Assembly: GCA_035536185.1 (NCBI GenBank)
Contig: DATLOM010000044.1
Location: 1-33,596 of the forward strand
Direction: 5' to 3'
Length of the DNA: 33,596 nucleotides
DNA from: GCA-2861595 sp035536185
Lineage (GTDB): Bacteria; Actinomycetota; Acidimicrobiia; Acidimicrobiales; GCA-2861595
Below the pieces are notes generated by a model. The model saw only the letters and a program-made list of their open reading frames with translations, ran no database searches and was not told the origin of the DNA. Below, piece after piece: positions 6,786 through 15,335 of this stretch. Numbering within the stretch: the first letter of the stretch is position 1; each line of letters starts with the position of its first letter. A program made the translations under genes and the position numbers.

Positions 6786-9509
6786 GTGGCTTCTCCCCAT
6801 CTCGACGGTGATGCCCTTGCCGCCGTCCGCCACCGGGGCAGCCACCTGCAGATCATCGCCTCGGCCGGATCGGGCAAGACCGAGGTCGTGTCCCAGCGGG
6901 TGGCCGACCTGCTCACTGAAGGGGTGCCGGCCGGGGCCATCGTCGCCTTCACCTTCACCGAACGGGCGGCGGCCGAGCTGCGCCAACGGATCGCCGAGCG
7001 ATCCGAGGACCGGATGGGGCGGGCGGTGCTGGACCAGCTCGGCGCTCTGTTCGTGGGGACCATCCACGCCTACTGCTTCCGGCTGCTCCAGACGCGGGTC
7101 CCCCGCTACGAGACCTACGACGTCCTCGACGACCACCAGCTCACCGCCTTCCTCGCCCGTGAGGCCACCCGGCTGGACCTGAAGCGGCTCGACCCTCGGG
7201 GCCGGCTCTTCGGCTCCATCGACCGCTTCCTGCAGGGCGTCGACGTCGTCGAGAACGAGCTGCTCGACCCGGCCGTTATGCCTGAGCCGTTCCGGGCCGT
7301 GCTACTGGAGTACCTCGACACCCTGGAGCGCTACCGGCTGCTCACCTACGGACAGCAGGTCGTGCGAGCCGTGGGGGAGCTCGAGCGGGAGCCGGTGAGG
7401 GCGTCGGTACATGCGGAGCTTCGCCACCTCATCGTGGACGAGTACCAGGACGTGAACCCCGCCCAGGAGCGGTTGGTGGAACTGCTCGCCGGCCCCGGCG
7501 TCGAGGTCTGCGTCGTGGGCGACGACGACCAGGCCATCTACCAGTGGCGCGGCTCCGATGTCGGCAACATCGTGAGCTTCGCCGGCCGGTACCCGAACGT
7601 CGCCACCTTCGAGATCACGACCAACCGCCGCAGCCGCCCCGGCATCATCGACGCGGCCAACGCCTTCGCCGGCACCATCCCCGGCCGGATCGACAAGACC
7701 ATGGCCGCCCACCGTGAACCGAGTGGCGGGAGCGACGTTGCCGTATGGCGGGCCGAGGACGAGCAGCGGGAGACGGGATGGGTGGCCGAGATGGTCCTCG
7801 ACCTCAACGAGCGTGGGGTGCCGTACCGGGACATCTCCGTGCTGGTCCGGGGGCGAGCCGCCTACCGCAGGCTCGTGGACACCTTCGCCACCTTCGACAT
7901 CCCGGTGCAGCCAGGAGGGAGGACCGGCCTGTTCGACCAGCCGGAGGCACAGGTCCTCGGGCGCACCTTCGCCTGGATGACCGATGTGGAATGGCGGCCG
8001 GCACGGGGCCCTGGTGCCCTGGTCGAGGAGGGCGCTCTGCTGGACGAGTACCAGTCGACCTTCGGGCTCGACGGTCCCGCCCGCAACCGGCTGCGCCGTC
8101 TCCTTCGGGAGTGGAGCGCTGCCGTCCCCCGGAAGGACCGCTCCGCCGACCTCGTCGGCGAGCTGTACGAGCTGCTCGCCGAGCTGAACGTGCGCTCCTG
8201 GGACCTCAGCGACCCCCTCGCCGTCAACCGGCTGGGCACGCTGGCCCGGTTCACGGCGCTCCTCGCCGACTACGAGTCCGTCCGCCGCCGGGCCCGGCCC
8301 GACGCGGCCACTCCCGGAGAGCAGGTCGGCGGGCAGGACCGGGGCGACTGGTACTACCGGAACCTGGCCATCCACATCGTCAACTACGCCCAGGGCGCCT
8401 ACGAGGGCTTCGACGGCGAGGAGGACCTGGAGCTGGACGCTGTCGACCTCACCACCGTCCACCGGGCCAAGGGCCTGGAGTGGCCGGTCGTCTGCATCCC
8501 CTCGATGACCGCCGGCCGCTTCCCCACCACCCGCACCGGCCAGGCCCAGGACTGGCTCGTGCCGCGCACCATGTTCGACGCCGACCGGTACGAGGGCAGC
8601 GACGCCGACGAGCGCCGGCTGTTCTACGTGGCCCTCACCCGTGCCCGTGACTGGGTGTCGGTGTCCCGCCACGACCGGGTGACGACTCGGAGGGTGGCCC
8701 CGAGCCCTTACTACCGGGAGCTCGAGTACCACGAGGTCGACCCGGCGAACATCGTCCTCCCGCCAATCGACCCCGTAGGCGACGCGGACGAAACCGTCGA
8801 GCTGACCTACAGCGAGCTGGCCAGCTACCTCGACTGTGCCCTCGCCTACCGGCTGCGGACGCTCCTCGGCTTCCAGCCGCGGCTCGCCCCCGAGCTCGGC
8901 TACGGCAAGGCCGTGCACCACCTGCTCCGCACAGTCACCGATCGCACCCAGTCCACAGGCACCGTCCCGTCGATCACCGATATCGAGGCCATCCTCGAGA
9001 CGAGCTTCTTCCTCCCCACCGCCAACAAGCCGGCCCACCGCCAGCTCAAGGACGCGGCCCGGCGGCTGATCGTGGAGTACACCACCACCCACGCCGACGA
9101 CCTCCACCGCGTCTGGGAGACCGAGCGCCCCTTCGAGCTGCACCTCGACGGGGTGACGGTGCTCGGCCGAGCCGACGTGATCCTCGACCGCGAGGGCGGC
9201 GTGCCGAAGGCGCTGGCCATCCTCGACTACAAGACCTCCACGAAGATCGACGCCGACCACGGCCTCCAACTCCAGGTGTACGCCGACGCCGGCCGGCGTG
9301 AAGGGCTTGATGTGCGGGGCGGGTACGTCCACGACCTCAAGGCCGGCGCCCGCCGGCCCGTGGACGTGAATGACGCCGCCGTGGCCGCAGCCGAGGTAAG
9401 AGTGCTGGAGGCCGCCACGCGGCTCCGGGAGCGGGACTTCGCCCCGTCGCCTGGTGCCCGTTGCCGCACGTGCGAGGTGCGGACCGTGTGCCCTGCTGCG
9501 AAGAAGTGA
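6786..9509 (+). CDS. UvrD-type helicase with C-terminal Fe-S PD-(D/E)XK nuclease
   Basis: An SF1A helicase of about 907 residues. Visible motifs are Walker A ASAGSGKT (25-32), TFTERAAAEL, Walker B DEYQD (about 218-222), GDDDQAIYQWRG, TTVHRAKGLEWPVV and motif VI ERRLFYVALTRAR. The last 220 residues form a RecB/Cas4-like nuclease: LGRADVI and LDYKTS supply the D...DxK catalytic set (about 797 and 814-816). One Cys (about 684) plus CRTCEVRTVC (893, 896, 902) would hold a 4Fe-4S cluster. GTG 6786 is chosen because AGGA lies seven bases upstream and Walker A is then placed normally; GTG 6738 is also in frame. The protein should unwind and cut DNA ends. The neighbours suggest defence, though DNA repair is possible. 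Confidence 0.88.
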   Translation: MASPHLDGDALAAVRHRGSHLQIIASAGSGKTEVVSQRVADLLTEGVPAGAIVAFTFTERAAAELRQRIAERSEDRMGRAVLDQLGALFVGTIHAYCFRLLQTRVPRYETYDVLDDHQLTAFLAREATRLDLKRLDPRGRLFGSIDRFLQGVDVVENELLDPAVMPEPFRAVLLEYLDTLERYRLLTYGQQVVRAVGELEREPVRASVHAELRHLIVDEYQDVNPAQERLVELLAGPGVEVCVVGDDDQAIYQWRGSDVGNIVSFAGRYPNVATFEITTNRRSRPGIIDAANAFAGTIPGRIDKTMAAHREPSGGSDVAVWRAEDEQRETGWVAEMVLDLNERGVPYRDISVLVRGRAAYRRLVDTFATFDIPVQPGGRTGLFDQPEAQVLGRTFAWMTDVEWRPARGPGALVEEGALLDEYQSTFGLDGPARNRLRRLLREWSAAVPRKDRSADLVGELYELLAELNVRSWDLSDPLAVNRLGTLARFTALLADYESVRRRARPDAATPGEQVGGQDRGDWYYRNLAIHIVNYAQGAYEGFDGEEDLELDAVDLTTVHRAKGLEWPVVCIPSMTAGRFPTTRTGQAQDWLVPRTMFDADRYEGSDADERRLFYVALTRARDWVSVSRHDRVTTRRVAPSPYYRELEYHEVDPANIVLPPIDPVGDADETVELTYSELASYLDCALAYRLRTLLGFQPRLAPELGYGKAVHHLLRTVTDRTQSTGTVPSITDIEAILETSFFLPTANKPAHRQLKDAARRLIVEYTTTHADDLHRVWETERPFELHLDGVTVLGRADVILDREGGVPKALAILDYKTSTKIDADHGLQLQVYADAGRREGLDVRGGYVHDLKAGARRPVDVNDAAVAAAEVRVLEAATRLRERDFAPSPGARCRTCEVRTVCPAAKK

Positions 9510-9563
9510 CCCGTACCGACGGTGGCGATCAGCCTGTCCGAGAACGGCGGCTAAGCGGAGTTC

Positions 9564-10625
9564 GTGCCCACCGCCAAGGTGGGTACGGGCGTGGCGTTGG
9601 CGCGACCATGCAACGTGGACGAGCTGTACCGGGCGATCGGCGTCATTGAAGGGTGCATGATCTCGACGCGGCTCCAGCTTGCACCGGGCATTTCGCTTCA
9701 CCCTCTCACCGGATCCGTGCTGCGCGAGGCAGAGCGCCTTCTCGTGAACGATATCCTTTCTCAGGCTGGCCTAGCCGCCACGTTCACCTCCGAGGCCTGG
9801 CACATCAATGCCGATACCACCAGGCCCGTAGTCGTGGTGGTCCTCCATGAATTCCCTGCTCCGACGGCCGCCGAAGCGGCGATCGGGGCGCGCCGTTGTA
9901 TTGGCATGATCGCTGACATTCTGGCCCTTCACCGTGGCGCTGCCGCGCGACTGATCGCCACCGCTGTTGTCCGCGTTGATGAGTCCGAACAGCCAGCGCT
10001 TTTCAACGAGAGCCCGAGATACCGCGGGAACCTCCTGGGCGGAGCGATCTCTGGTGAGGACGCGGCTGGGCTTAACAAGGACCTCCTCGCCGCGACGCGG
10101 GATCGTGTCTTGCAGTTGTGGCTCGGGATGGCGAAAGAGGCGACCAAGGAGAGCGATCCAGAGTTCGCAGTTGCTCGGTGGTGGAACCTCCTCGAAGCCA
10201 TGGCTACAGCTCGCCAGGCGCGGGGTGTTGACGTTTTTGACTTTGCCGGTCAGCGACTAAGGAACCGGAAGGGAAATCTGCTGTCGACCAACAATACCCA
10301 GGCCAGAGTCCATGAGCACATCAGAGGTCATTTTGACCGCCGAAGCATTGCCGAGCAATCGGCGATAGTATCGGACACCAATCGACAAGGCACGGGGTCG
10401 CTGTGGAAGACTCTTGGTGGTTGGCTAGGTCTCCGTAACGCAGTTCTCCATTATGGCCGGTTCGACCCAGCGAGCGTAGAGCAGGCAAAGCAGCAATGGT
10501 ACGCAGACGCTGTTGAAGCACGAAACATTGACCTGGCCCGCGGAGTTCACTACCAGAAATACAGGATTCGTGAACTCGCGTGCGACGTGCTTCGATGGGA
10601 GCTAGACGATGCGCTTTCTCCGTAG
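9564..10625 (+). CDS. Unknown protein with a C-terminal HEPN-type R-x4-H motif
   Basis: The protein is up to 353 residues. The first half is unrecognised and includes the hydrophobic strand TTRPVVVVVLHEF. The second half is helical, with FAVARWWNLLEAMA (about 201-214) and GLRNAVLHYGRF (about 289-300). RNAVLH fits the R-N-x3-H form of the HEPN R-x4-6-H ribonuclease motif, and the WWNLLE helix is the kind seen in Apea-like HEPN proteins. HEPN proteins are metal-independent RNases in abortive defence and toxin systems. The start is uncertain: GTG 9564 with GGAG nearby, or ATG 9657 with AAGGG. The helicase ends 54 bp upstream on the same strand. Base composition looks lower in GC than the helicase gene, suggesting later acquisition. 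Confidence 0.7.
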   Translation: MPTAKVGTGVALARPCNVDELYRAIGVIEGCMISTRLQLAPGISLHPLTGSVLREAERLLVNDILSQAGLAATFTSEAWHINADTTRPVVVVVLHEFPAPTAAEAAIGARRCIGMIADILALHRGAAARLIATAVVRVDESEQPALFNESPRYRGNLLGGAISGEDAAGLNKDLLAATRDRVLQLWLGMAKEATKESDPEFAVARWWNLLEAMATARQARGVDVFDFAGQRLRNRKGNLLSTNNTQARVHEHIRGHFDRRSIAEQSAIVSDTNRQGTGSLWKTLGGWLGLRNAVLHYGRFDPASVEQAKQQWYADAVEARNIDLARGVHYQKYRIRELACDVLRWELDDALSP

Positions 10626-10752
10626 GCTTATCCGGCGTGGCCAGACGCTGCGCCGTCAGGTTCAGCCGAGTGGCGCCACGGTGACAACCGGAACGGAAAC
10701 GGCGTGGCTTCGACGGCGACAGTGGAAGGCACCGTGGCCGAGAGCAATTGTG

Positions 10753-12429
10753 TCATGGCAGATCCCCTATAATCTGCCGTACAGCCGTTGCGAGTTGAGG
10801 GTCGTGACGGATTCGCGCCAGTGCCGCCGCCTCGTAGTGCTCGATGCTCTTAAAGCCGAGAGAGGCGGCCACGTCCGCTCGGAGCGACGTGTCCCGGATC
10901 GGGTACTCCCGCACGATGCTTTCGAGGTCGGCTGCCTGAAGGTAGCCAGCAAGCTGTGCGAGCTGCATAGGAAAAGGTGACGAAGTGGAGACGACGACCG
11001 GGTCGACACCCGTGGCAAGCTCTGCCCGCGTCGGCAGGTCGTCGAAAAGGCGCCTAGAAACGATCTTCTCAGCGACGGATGCTGCAAGCCTATTCGGCGT
11101 ATCCCCCGCGCTGAGAGCCGCTAATGCCCTGTGAGTGGAGTCGTCAAGAAGCTCGGTCGGTTCTTTTCCGAGGGTCTCGCCTTGTCGGGCCGCCAAAGCG
11201 CGTCGGACGATCTCCGAGTAGTAGAGGCTTTCCACCTCGCTCACCGCCAGTGCGAGAATACCGTTGACGGCAAGGTTTGCGCGCTCAGCGGCGTCTCTGC
11301 CATCGCCGTCTACGATTCCACGGCCGTGAACCCAATGGTGTGTTTCGCTGGTCAGCAGACCGTGGACGGCCCGGATGACTTGATCACAGCCACCGACTGG
11401 CATAAGCGTCCACTCGTCGAACAGGACCTCGTACAGGCGGAGATCGAGGCTGTGGGCTTCGCCTTCAAGAAAGGGCACCCGACGCCGACCGCCCAGGATG
11501 GCGCATCTTGCGCTCTCCGGGATATCGTCTTCGGGATCGAGTATCCGTAGGTCCCATCCGACTGGTAGCCCATTTGACCACGTCGTCTTGGCTAAAACCG
11601 CCAGGGTGGTCGAGCTACGAGGTAGGGAGGCTGCGAGATCGAGGTCGTGTGTGAGCACGACGAAGTGGCAGTCTTGACGGCCTGCTGCGATCGCTTCGAT
11701 TAGGGAGGCAGAGATGAGGCGATGGAGATGGCGCTCCGGTTCGTCGATGATCACCAGAGAAGAAGATGGAACCGTCATCACCTCCGCCGAAAGCAACAGG
11801 GCACTCTTCTCGCCGTCGGACATCTCCTGAATTGGGTAGCCAGGGCACCCATCGACAGTGACTGCCTCGAAGGTCGCTCGATCGGTAGTCGCTAGTCGTA
11901 CTTTGAGATGTGCGTTCCCGAGGATTGAATTGATGCGGTCGAGCATCGAGATACCGACTGCATCCCAAATATGCTCGGGCTGAACACCCTGCTTCAGGAG
12001 TTCAACGACGCGCGCGTTGTAATCGTTGATCTGCGCAAGTAAATCGAAGAGCACGACGCTCGCCCGCTGTGCTTGGGCGTGATCTCGCCACCGCGACTGC
12101 GGGTCGGCGCCCCAGTGGGTGATGTTAACCCCGAGCTGCTCACGTTGCGGAGATGTGATGTCCGGGCCTGCGGACTCAAACCACAATCTGCGATGGGCGA
12201 TGACGCGGCGAACCTTCGCTCCAGCCGCCTGCTGCTGTAACCAGTGGCCGAGTGCCGACTTGCCGGAACCGTTTGGCCCCACAACGGCCGTGATATGGCC
12301 AGGCATCGCTTGCAGGGCGACGGCTTGTCCTGCGACAAGGGCTGGAATCTGCCAAGTGCACAGAAGGTCTGGTTGGCCATCCCCCTCATAGTCGCCGGTG
12401 GGCGGCTGTTCGGAGGAATCACTCATCAT
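10753..12429 (-). CDS. ABC-type ATPase fused to a TOPRIM/DUF4435-like domain (PARIS AriA-AriB-like)
   Basis: Numbering here counts from an in-frame GTG at 12438. The first 300 residues are an SMC/ABC-like ATPase: Walker A GPNGSGKS (54-61), signature EMSDGEKSALLLSAE (205-219), Walker B SLVIIDEPERHLH (227-239) and switch His in VLTHD (264). The next 240 residues carry RRVPFLEGEAHSLDLRLYE (Glu about 325), MPVGGCDQVIRAV, GRGIVDGDGR (Asp about 377-379) and VSEVESLYYSEIV, the E...DxD layout of TOPRIM/DUF4435 nucleases. PARIS pairs an AAA15 ATPase (AriA) with a DUF4435 effector (AriB) that is released on sensing phage anti-restriction proteins; fused forms are known. OLD-type nucleases are the alternative. 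ATG 12429, or 12426 with GGAG six bases before it, is the likely start. Confidence 0.8.
   Translation of the reverse strand: MMSDSSEQPPTGDYEGDGQPDLLCTWQIPALVAGQAVALQAMPGHITAVVGPNGSGKSALGHWLQQQAAGAKVRRVIAHRRLWFESAGPDITSPQREQLGVNITHWGADPQSRWRDHAQAQRASVVLFDLLAQINDYNARVVELLKQGVQPEHIWDAVGISMLDRINSILGNAHLKVRLATTDRATFEAVTVDGCPGYPIQEMSDGEKSALLLSAEVMTVPSSSLVIIDEPERHLHRLISASLIEAIAAGRQDCHFVVLTHDLDLAASLPRSSTTLAVLAKTTWSNGLPVGWDLRILDPEDDIPESARCAILGGRRRVPFLEGEAHSLDLRLYEVLFDEWTLMPVGGCDQVIRAVHGLLTSETHHWVHGRGIVDGDGRDAAERANLAVNGILALAVSEVESLYYSEIVRRALAARQGETLGKEPTELLDDSTHRALAALSAGDTPNRLAASVAEKIVSRRLFDDLPTRAELATGVDPVVVSTSSPFPMQLAQLAGYLQAADLESIVREYPIRDTSLRADVAASLGFKSIEHYEAAALARIRHDPQLATAVRQIIGDLP
10757..10778. terminator. 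Weak hairpin at the ATPase-TOPRIM stop codon
   Basis: GGCAGAT and ATCTGCC are perfect 7-bp arms around an 8-nt loop, overlapping the last codons of the minus-strand ATPase gene and lying between two convergent genes. There is no long U run, so a terminator role is tentative. Confidence 0.3.
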
Positions 12430-12664
12430 CGGCTCCACTCGATCGGCGCACCTGAGATAGCGAGGTGACCTTACGCTCGCGAACCGCTTGCACGACCACG
12501 AATTCTGATACTTGCCGCGGCATCAGACCCTCGTGGCCAACGCTGCTCAAGTGCCTGCTCGAGGTACGGGTACGCGGCTGCTTCCACGGGTGCAACGCCT
12601 TACTGGCGCCTGTGGAGAAGTCACAGGGAACGCAGGGGGCACCATCACAGCGGACCATCGGCGA

Positions 12665-15325
12665 TCACGCCTCGAAGATCTTGACGACCTCGTCGCCGTA
12701 GTCGTTGATGACCTTGACGGCCAGCTTCCCTGTGCTGGGGCGAGGGAACGGGCGGGATTCGGTGCGGTTGAGGGTGGCCCAGGCGTCCTCGTCGATGTCG
12801 GCTTTCAGGGCCTGCTTCAGGCGCTTGTAGGGGTCTTGGCCGCCGGTGAAGTAGCAGTGGCGGACGAAGAACGACTCGGCGTCGTAATCGGTGTCGATCA
12901 TCCACAGCGCCACCTGGTCGACCCCGCCGCTGCGGACCTGACCGGTCGTGGGGTCGTAGACATCGACGCCCTTGACCTCGACGACCAGCTCGTCCTCGCC
13001 GACCTTGCGCACCTCGATGTCGGGCTCACCGAAGACGGTGAACAGGTTGCCGGCGCCGGTCTTCTTGAGATCCTCGCCCATCAGCAGGTCGGCGTTCATG
13101 CGAACCAGGAGGACGGGGATGCGGCCAAGAGCACGTTCGGCGGCCACGTCGAAGCTCTCATCGCTGGCTACGAACTCCTCGCCCGATCCGAGCACCTGGG
13201 GGTCGAAGGCGAAGCCGAGGACGCAGAGCAGGTCGAGGTCGGATGCCTTGCTCGCTTCACGAGCAGCGCCCTTGACGAAGCTCGGTGACACGGTGCCGTA
13301 CTGCGGGCCGATGGAGATGCCGATACGAGACGGGGTACCCGCGTCGGCTTCGGCTCGGACACCGACGGCCTGGACGAAGTTGCCAGCGTAGGACTCGAGG
13401 TCGTCGAAGGCGAGCCGCTCGGACCGCCGGCCGTTCTGCACCCCTGCCGCCTGGAGGTTCTCCAAGATCGTCTGCTCGAAGGTCGGAGCCTCCGGGTCCA
13501 CCGCTGCCTCACGCTCCGACGCCGGCTCAGCGGCGGGGCTGAAGGCCAGCGACCGATGGGGTGACAGGCTCTCGACGGTGAAGGGCCCCGTCACCCGCAC
13601 CCTCTTGTTGTCGACGTACGGCTTGTCGACCAGCTCCTCAAACTCGGCGTGCCGGCGAATAGCGGCATCGACCTCCTCCCGACTCATCCCCTCCTTGATG
13701 TCCGGGTTGTTGGCGATCGACTTCAGGGTGATGTGTTGCACGCGCTCGTACACGAACCCCTGCCGGATGTCGTTGCTAACTGGCGCCGGCGCCAGCGGTG
13801 TGGCCGTCAGCTGCGTCTCCTGGGTTCGTCCCTCGACTGAGTCGCGAAGGATGTAGTAGGGGAAGCGGCTTCCCATCAGGCGCTGTCGCGCGAGCGCCAG
13901 CGCGACGCGCGACGTGTCGATGGTGATCCACCGCCGACCCCATTGCTCTGCCACATTGGCGGTGGTGCCTGAGCCGCAGGTGGGATCGAGCACCAGATCA
14001 CCGGGGTCGGTTGTCATGAGCATGCACCGCTCGACGATCTTTGAGTTTGTCTGGACGACGTAGGTCTTGTCCGCCTCACCCTTGGTATCTGTCCACACGT
14101 TCGTAAGCTTCATCACTGGGTAGTCGTCGTAGAAAAGAACGTACCGAAGCGTGCGGCCGGAGGCATCAAGACGGCCTCGTTCGGCAAGCGCAGCCATCCC
14201 GGCTTCGTTTGTTTTCCAGCTCTTGCCGGACGTCGGATGAAAGAGCTTGCCCTCGAACTCGAATGGAAAAGTACAGGTAGGCGTGTAACCGGAGGAAACG
14301 AGATTCTCGGTGCAATAGACGCGACTCTCTGCCGGCAAGGTTCTTGGGTCAAGGCGCTCACGGGGACTCATCTTCCGGCGGCTACCGTCGGGTAGTTGAA
14401 CGGAGCTGTAGACGGTTCCTTCTCCTACCTCGCGGCCTGTGAAAAGCGGCCGATATGTTGCTGATGCAACATCCCGGGTATACCAGAGAACGAAATCCGC
14501 TATCCCGGCTAGGCCGACTGAACGCAAGGGAACTGACGTGCGGAACGTGATCGTCGAACGAAAGTTCTCTGCACCGAACACCTCATCGAGTAACGAGCGG
14601 ACGAGATGAACGTTCTCGTCGCCAATCTGGACGAAGATGCTGCCACTTTCCGTCAGCAGGTCCCTCGCCACCAGGAAGCGGTCCCGTAGGTACGTCAGGT
14701 ACGACGAGATTCCGTTCTCCCACGTGTCCCGGAAGGCCTTGATCTGCTCGACCTCCCTCGCGATGTCCTCGACCTTGCCGTCCTTGACGTCGCGCTTGCG
14801 GGCGGAGACCTGCCAGTTGGAGCCGAACTTGATGCCGTAGGGCGGGTCCAGGTAGATCATCTGGACCTTGCCTCGGAGGCGCTCGCGGGTGTCGAGGCTG
14901 GCCATCACCTGGAGCGAGTCGCCAAGGATCATGCGGTTCGACCAGTTGGCCTCGTGGCGGTAGAACTCCACGAGGTCGAGGTCGCCGAGCCCGTCGAACG
15001 TTTCGAACAGCTTGAGCTCGGGCTCGGGCTCGCCGGCCCTGGCCGTCTGGCGGAGGTGCTCGATCAGCACCCGGGGGTCGATCTTCTCCTGGATGTAGAT
15101 GGGCGGCGCGTCGGCCTCGAGATCCTCGTCGTCGAGGGCCTCCTTGCCCTGCCAGACCAGCATCGGTGAGTGGATCTCACGGGGGTAGGTGACCGTTACC
15201 TTCGACTCGACCTCGGGGGTGATGAAGTCGTGGGCGTCGGCGGTGGGCAGGTTGGCCCGCTTGTCGGCATGGACGATGGCGTCGACCGGAGTGGGACCGG
15301 CCGGCGCTGTTCTTCGGGGGGGCAT
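12665..15325 (-). CDS. mod: Type III-like N6-adenine DNA methyltransferase (Mod)
   Basis: An 886-residue beta-class DNA methyltransferase. Motif IV DPPYG (about 160-164, in MIYLDPPYGIKFGSNWQ) precedes motif I LDPTCGSGTT (446-455), the order typical of type III Mod proteins. The stretch between (about 230-435) should be the target-recognition domain; by eye its DNA (about 14020-14640) is clearly lower in GC than both flanks. Residues 500-886 form a long C-terminal part with no motif I can name. It starts ten bases after the res stop on the same strand, so the two are surely one operon. Mod gives the DNA specificity, protects the host and is needed for Res to cut. Confidence 0.92.
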   Translation of the reverse strand: MPPRRTAPAGPTPVDAIVHADKRANLPTADAHDFITPEVESKVTVTYPREIHSPMLVWQGKEALDDEDLEADAPPIYIQEKIDPRVLIEHLRQTARAGEPEPELKLFETFDGLGDLDLVEFYRHEANWSNRMILGDSLQVMASLDTRERLRGKVQMIYLDPPYGIKFGSNWQVSARKRDVKDGKVEDIAREVEQIKAFRDTWENGISSYLTYLRDRFLVARDLLTESGSIFVQIGDENVHLVRSLLDEVFGAENFRSTITFRTSVPLRSVGLAGIADFVLWYTRDVASATYRPLFTGREVGEGTVYSSVQLPDGSRRKMSPRERLDPRTLPAESRVYCTENLVSSGYTPTCTFPFEFEGKLFHPTSGKSWKTNEAGMAALAERGRLDASGRTLRYVLFYDDYPVMKLTNVWTDTKGEADKTYVVQTNSKIVERCMLMTTDPGDLVLDPTCGSGTTANVAEQWGRRWITIDTSRVALALARQRLMGSRFPYYILRDSVEGRTQETQLTATPLAPAPVSNDIRQGFVYERVQHITLKSIANNPDIKEGMSREEVDAAIRRHAEFEELVDKPYVDNKRVRVTGPFTVESLSPHRSLAFSPAAEPASEREAAVDPEAPTFEQTILENLQAAGVQNGRRSERLAFDDLESYAGNFVQAVGVRAEADAGTPSRIGISIGPQYGTVSPSFVKGAAREASKASDLDLLCVLGFAFDPQVLGSGEEFVASDESFDVAAERALGRIPVLLVRMNADLLMGEDLKKTGAGNLFTVFGEPDIEVRKVGEDELVVEVKGVDVYDPTTGQVRSGGVDQVALWMIDTDYDAESFFVRHCYFTGGQDPYKRLKQALKADIDEDAWATLNRTESRPFPRPSTGKLAVKVINDYGDEVVKIFEA
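14020..14640 (-). other. Lower-GC block inside mod covering the presumed target-recognition domain
   Basis: Codons in this segment use many more A/T third positions than the rest of mod or the res gene. The block lies exactly between the DPPY and GSGTT motifs, where type III Mod proteins carry their recognition domain. It reads as a domain swap. Confidence 0.5.
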
Positions 15326-15335
15326 CAGTGGCTCC

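Noticed and set aside
7302..9701. Long minus-strand open frame (799 codons) across the helicase gene
   Set aside because: It is a shadow of the plus-strand helicase, which carries all SF1 motifs. The antisense translation is Gly/Val/His-rich without any motif, as is usual in high-GC DNA.
12419..12658. 79-codon minus-strand frame between mod and the ATPase-TOPRIM gene
   Set aside because: There is no ribosome site and no family pattern, and it overlaps the ATPase start. Composition alone does not support it.
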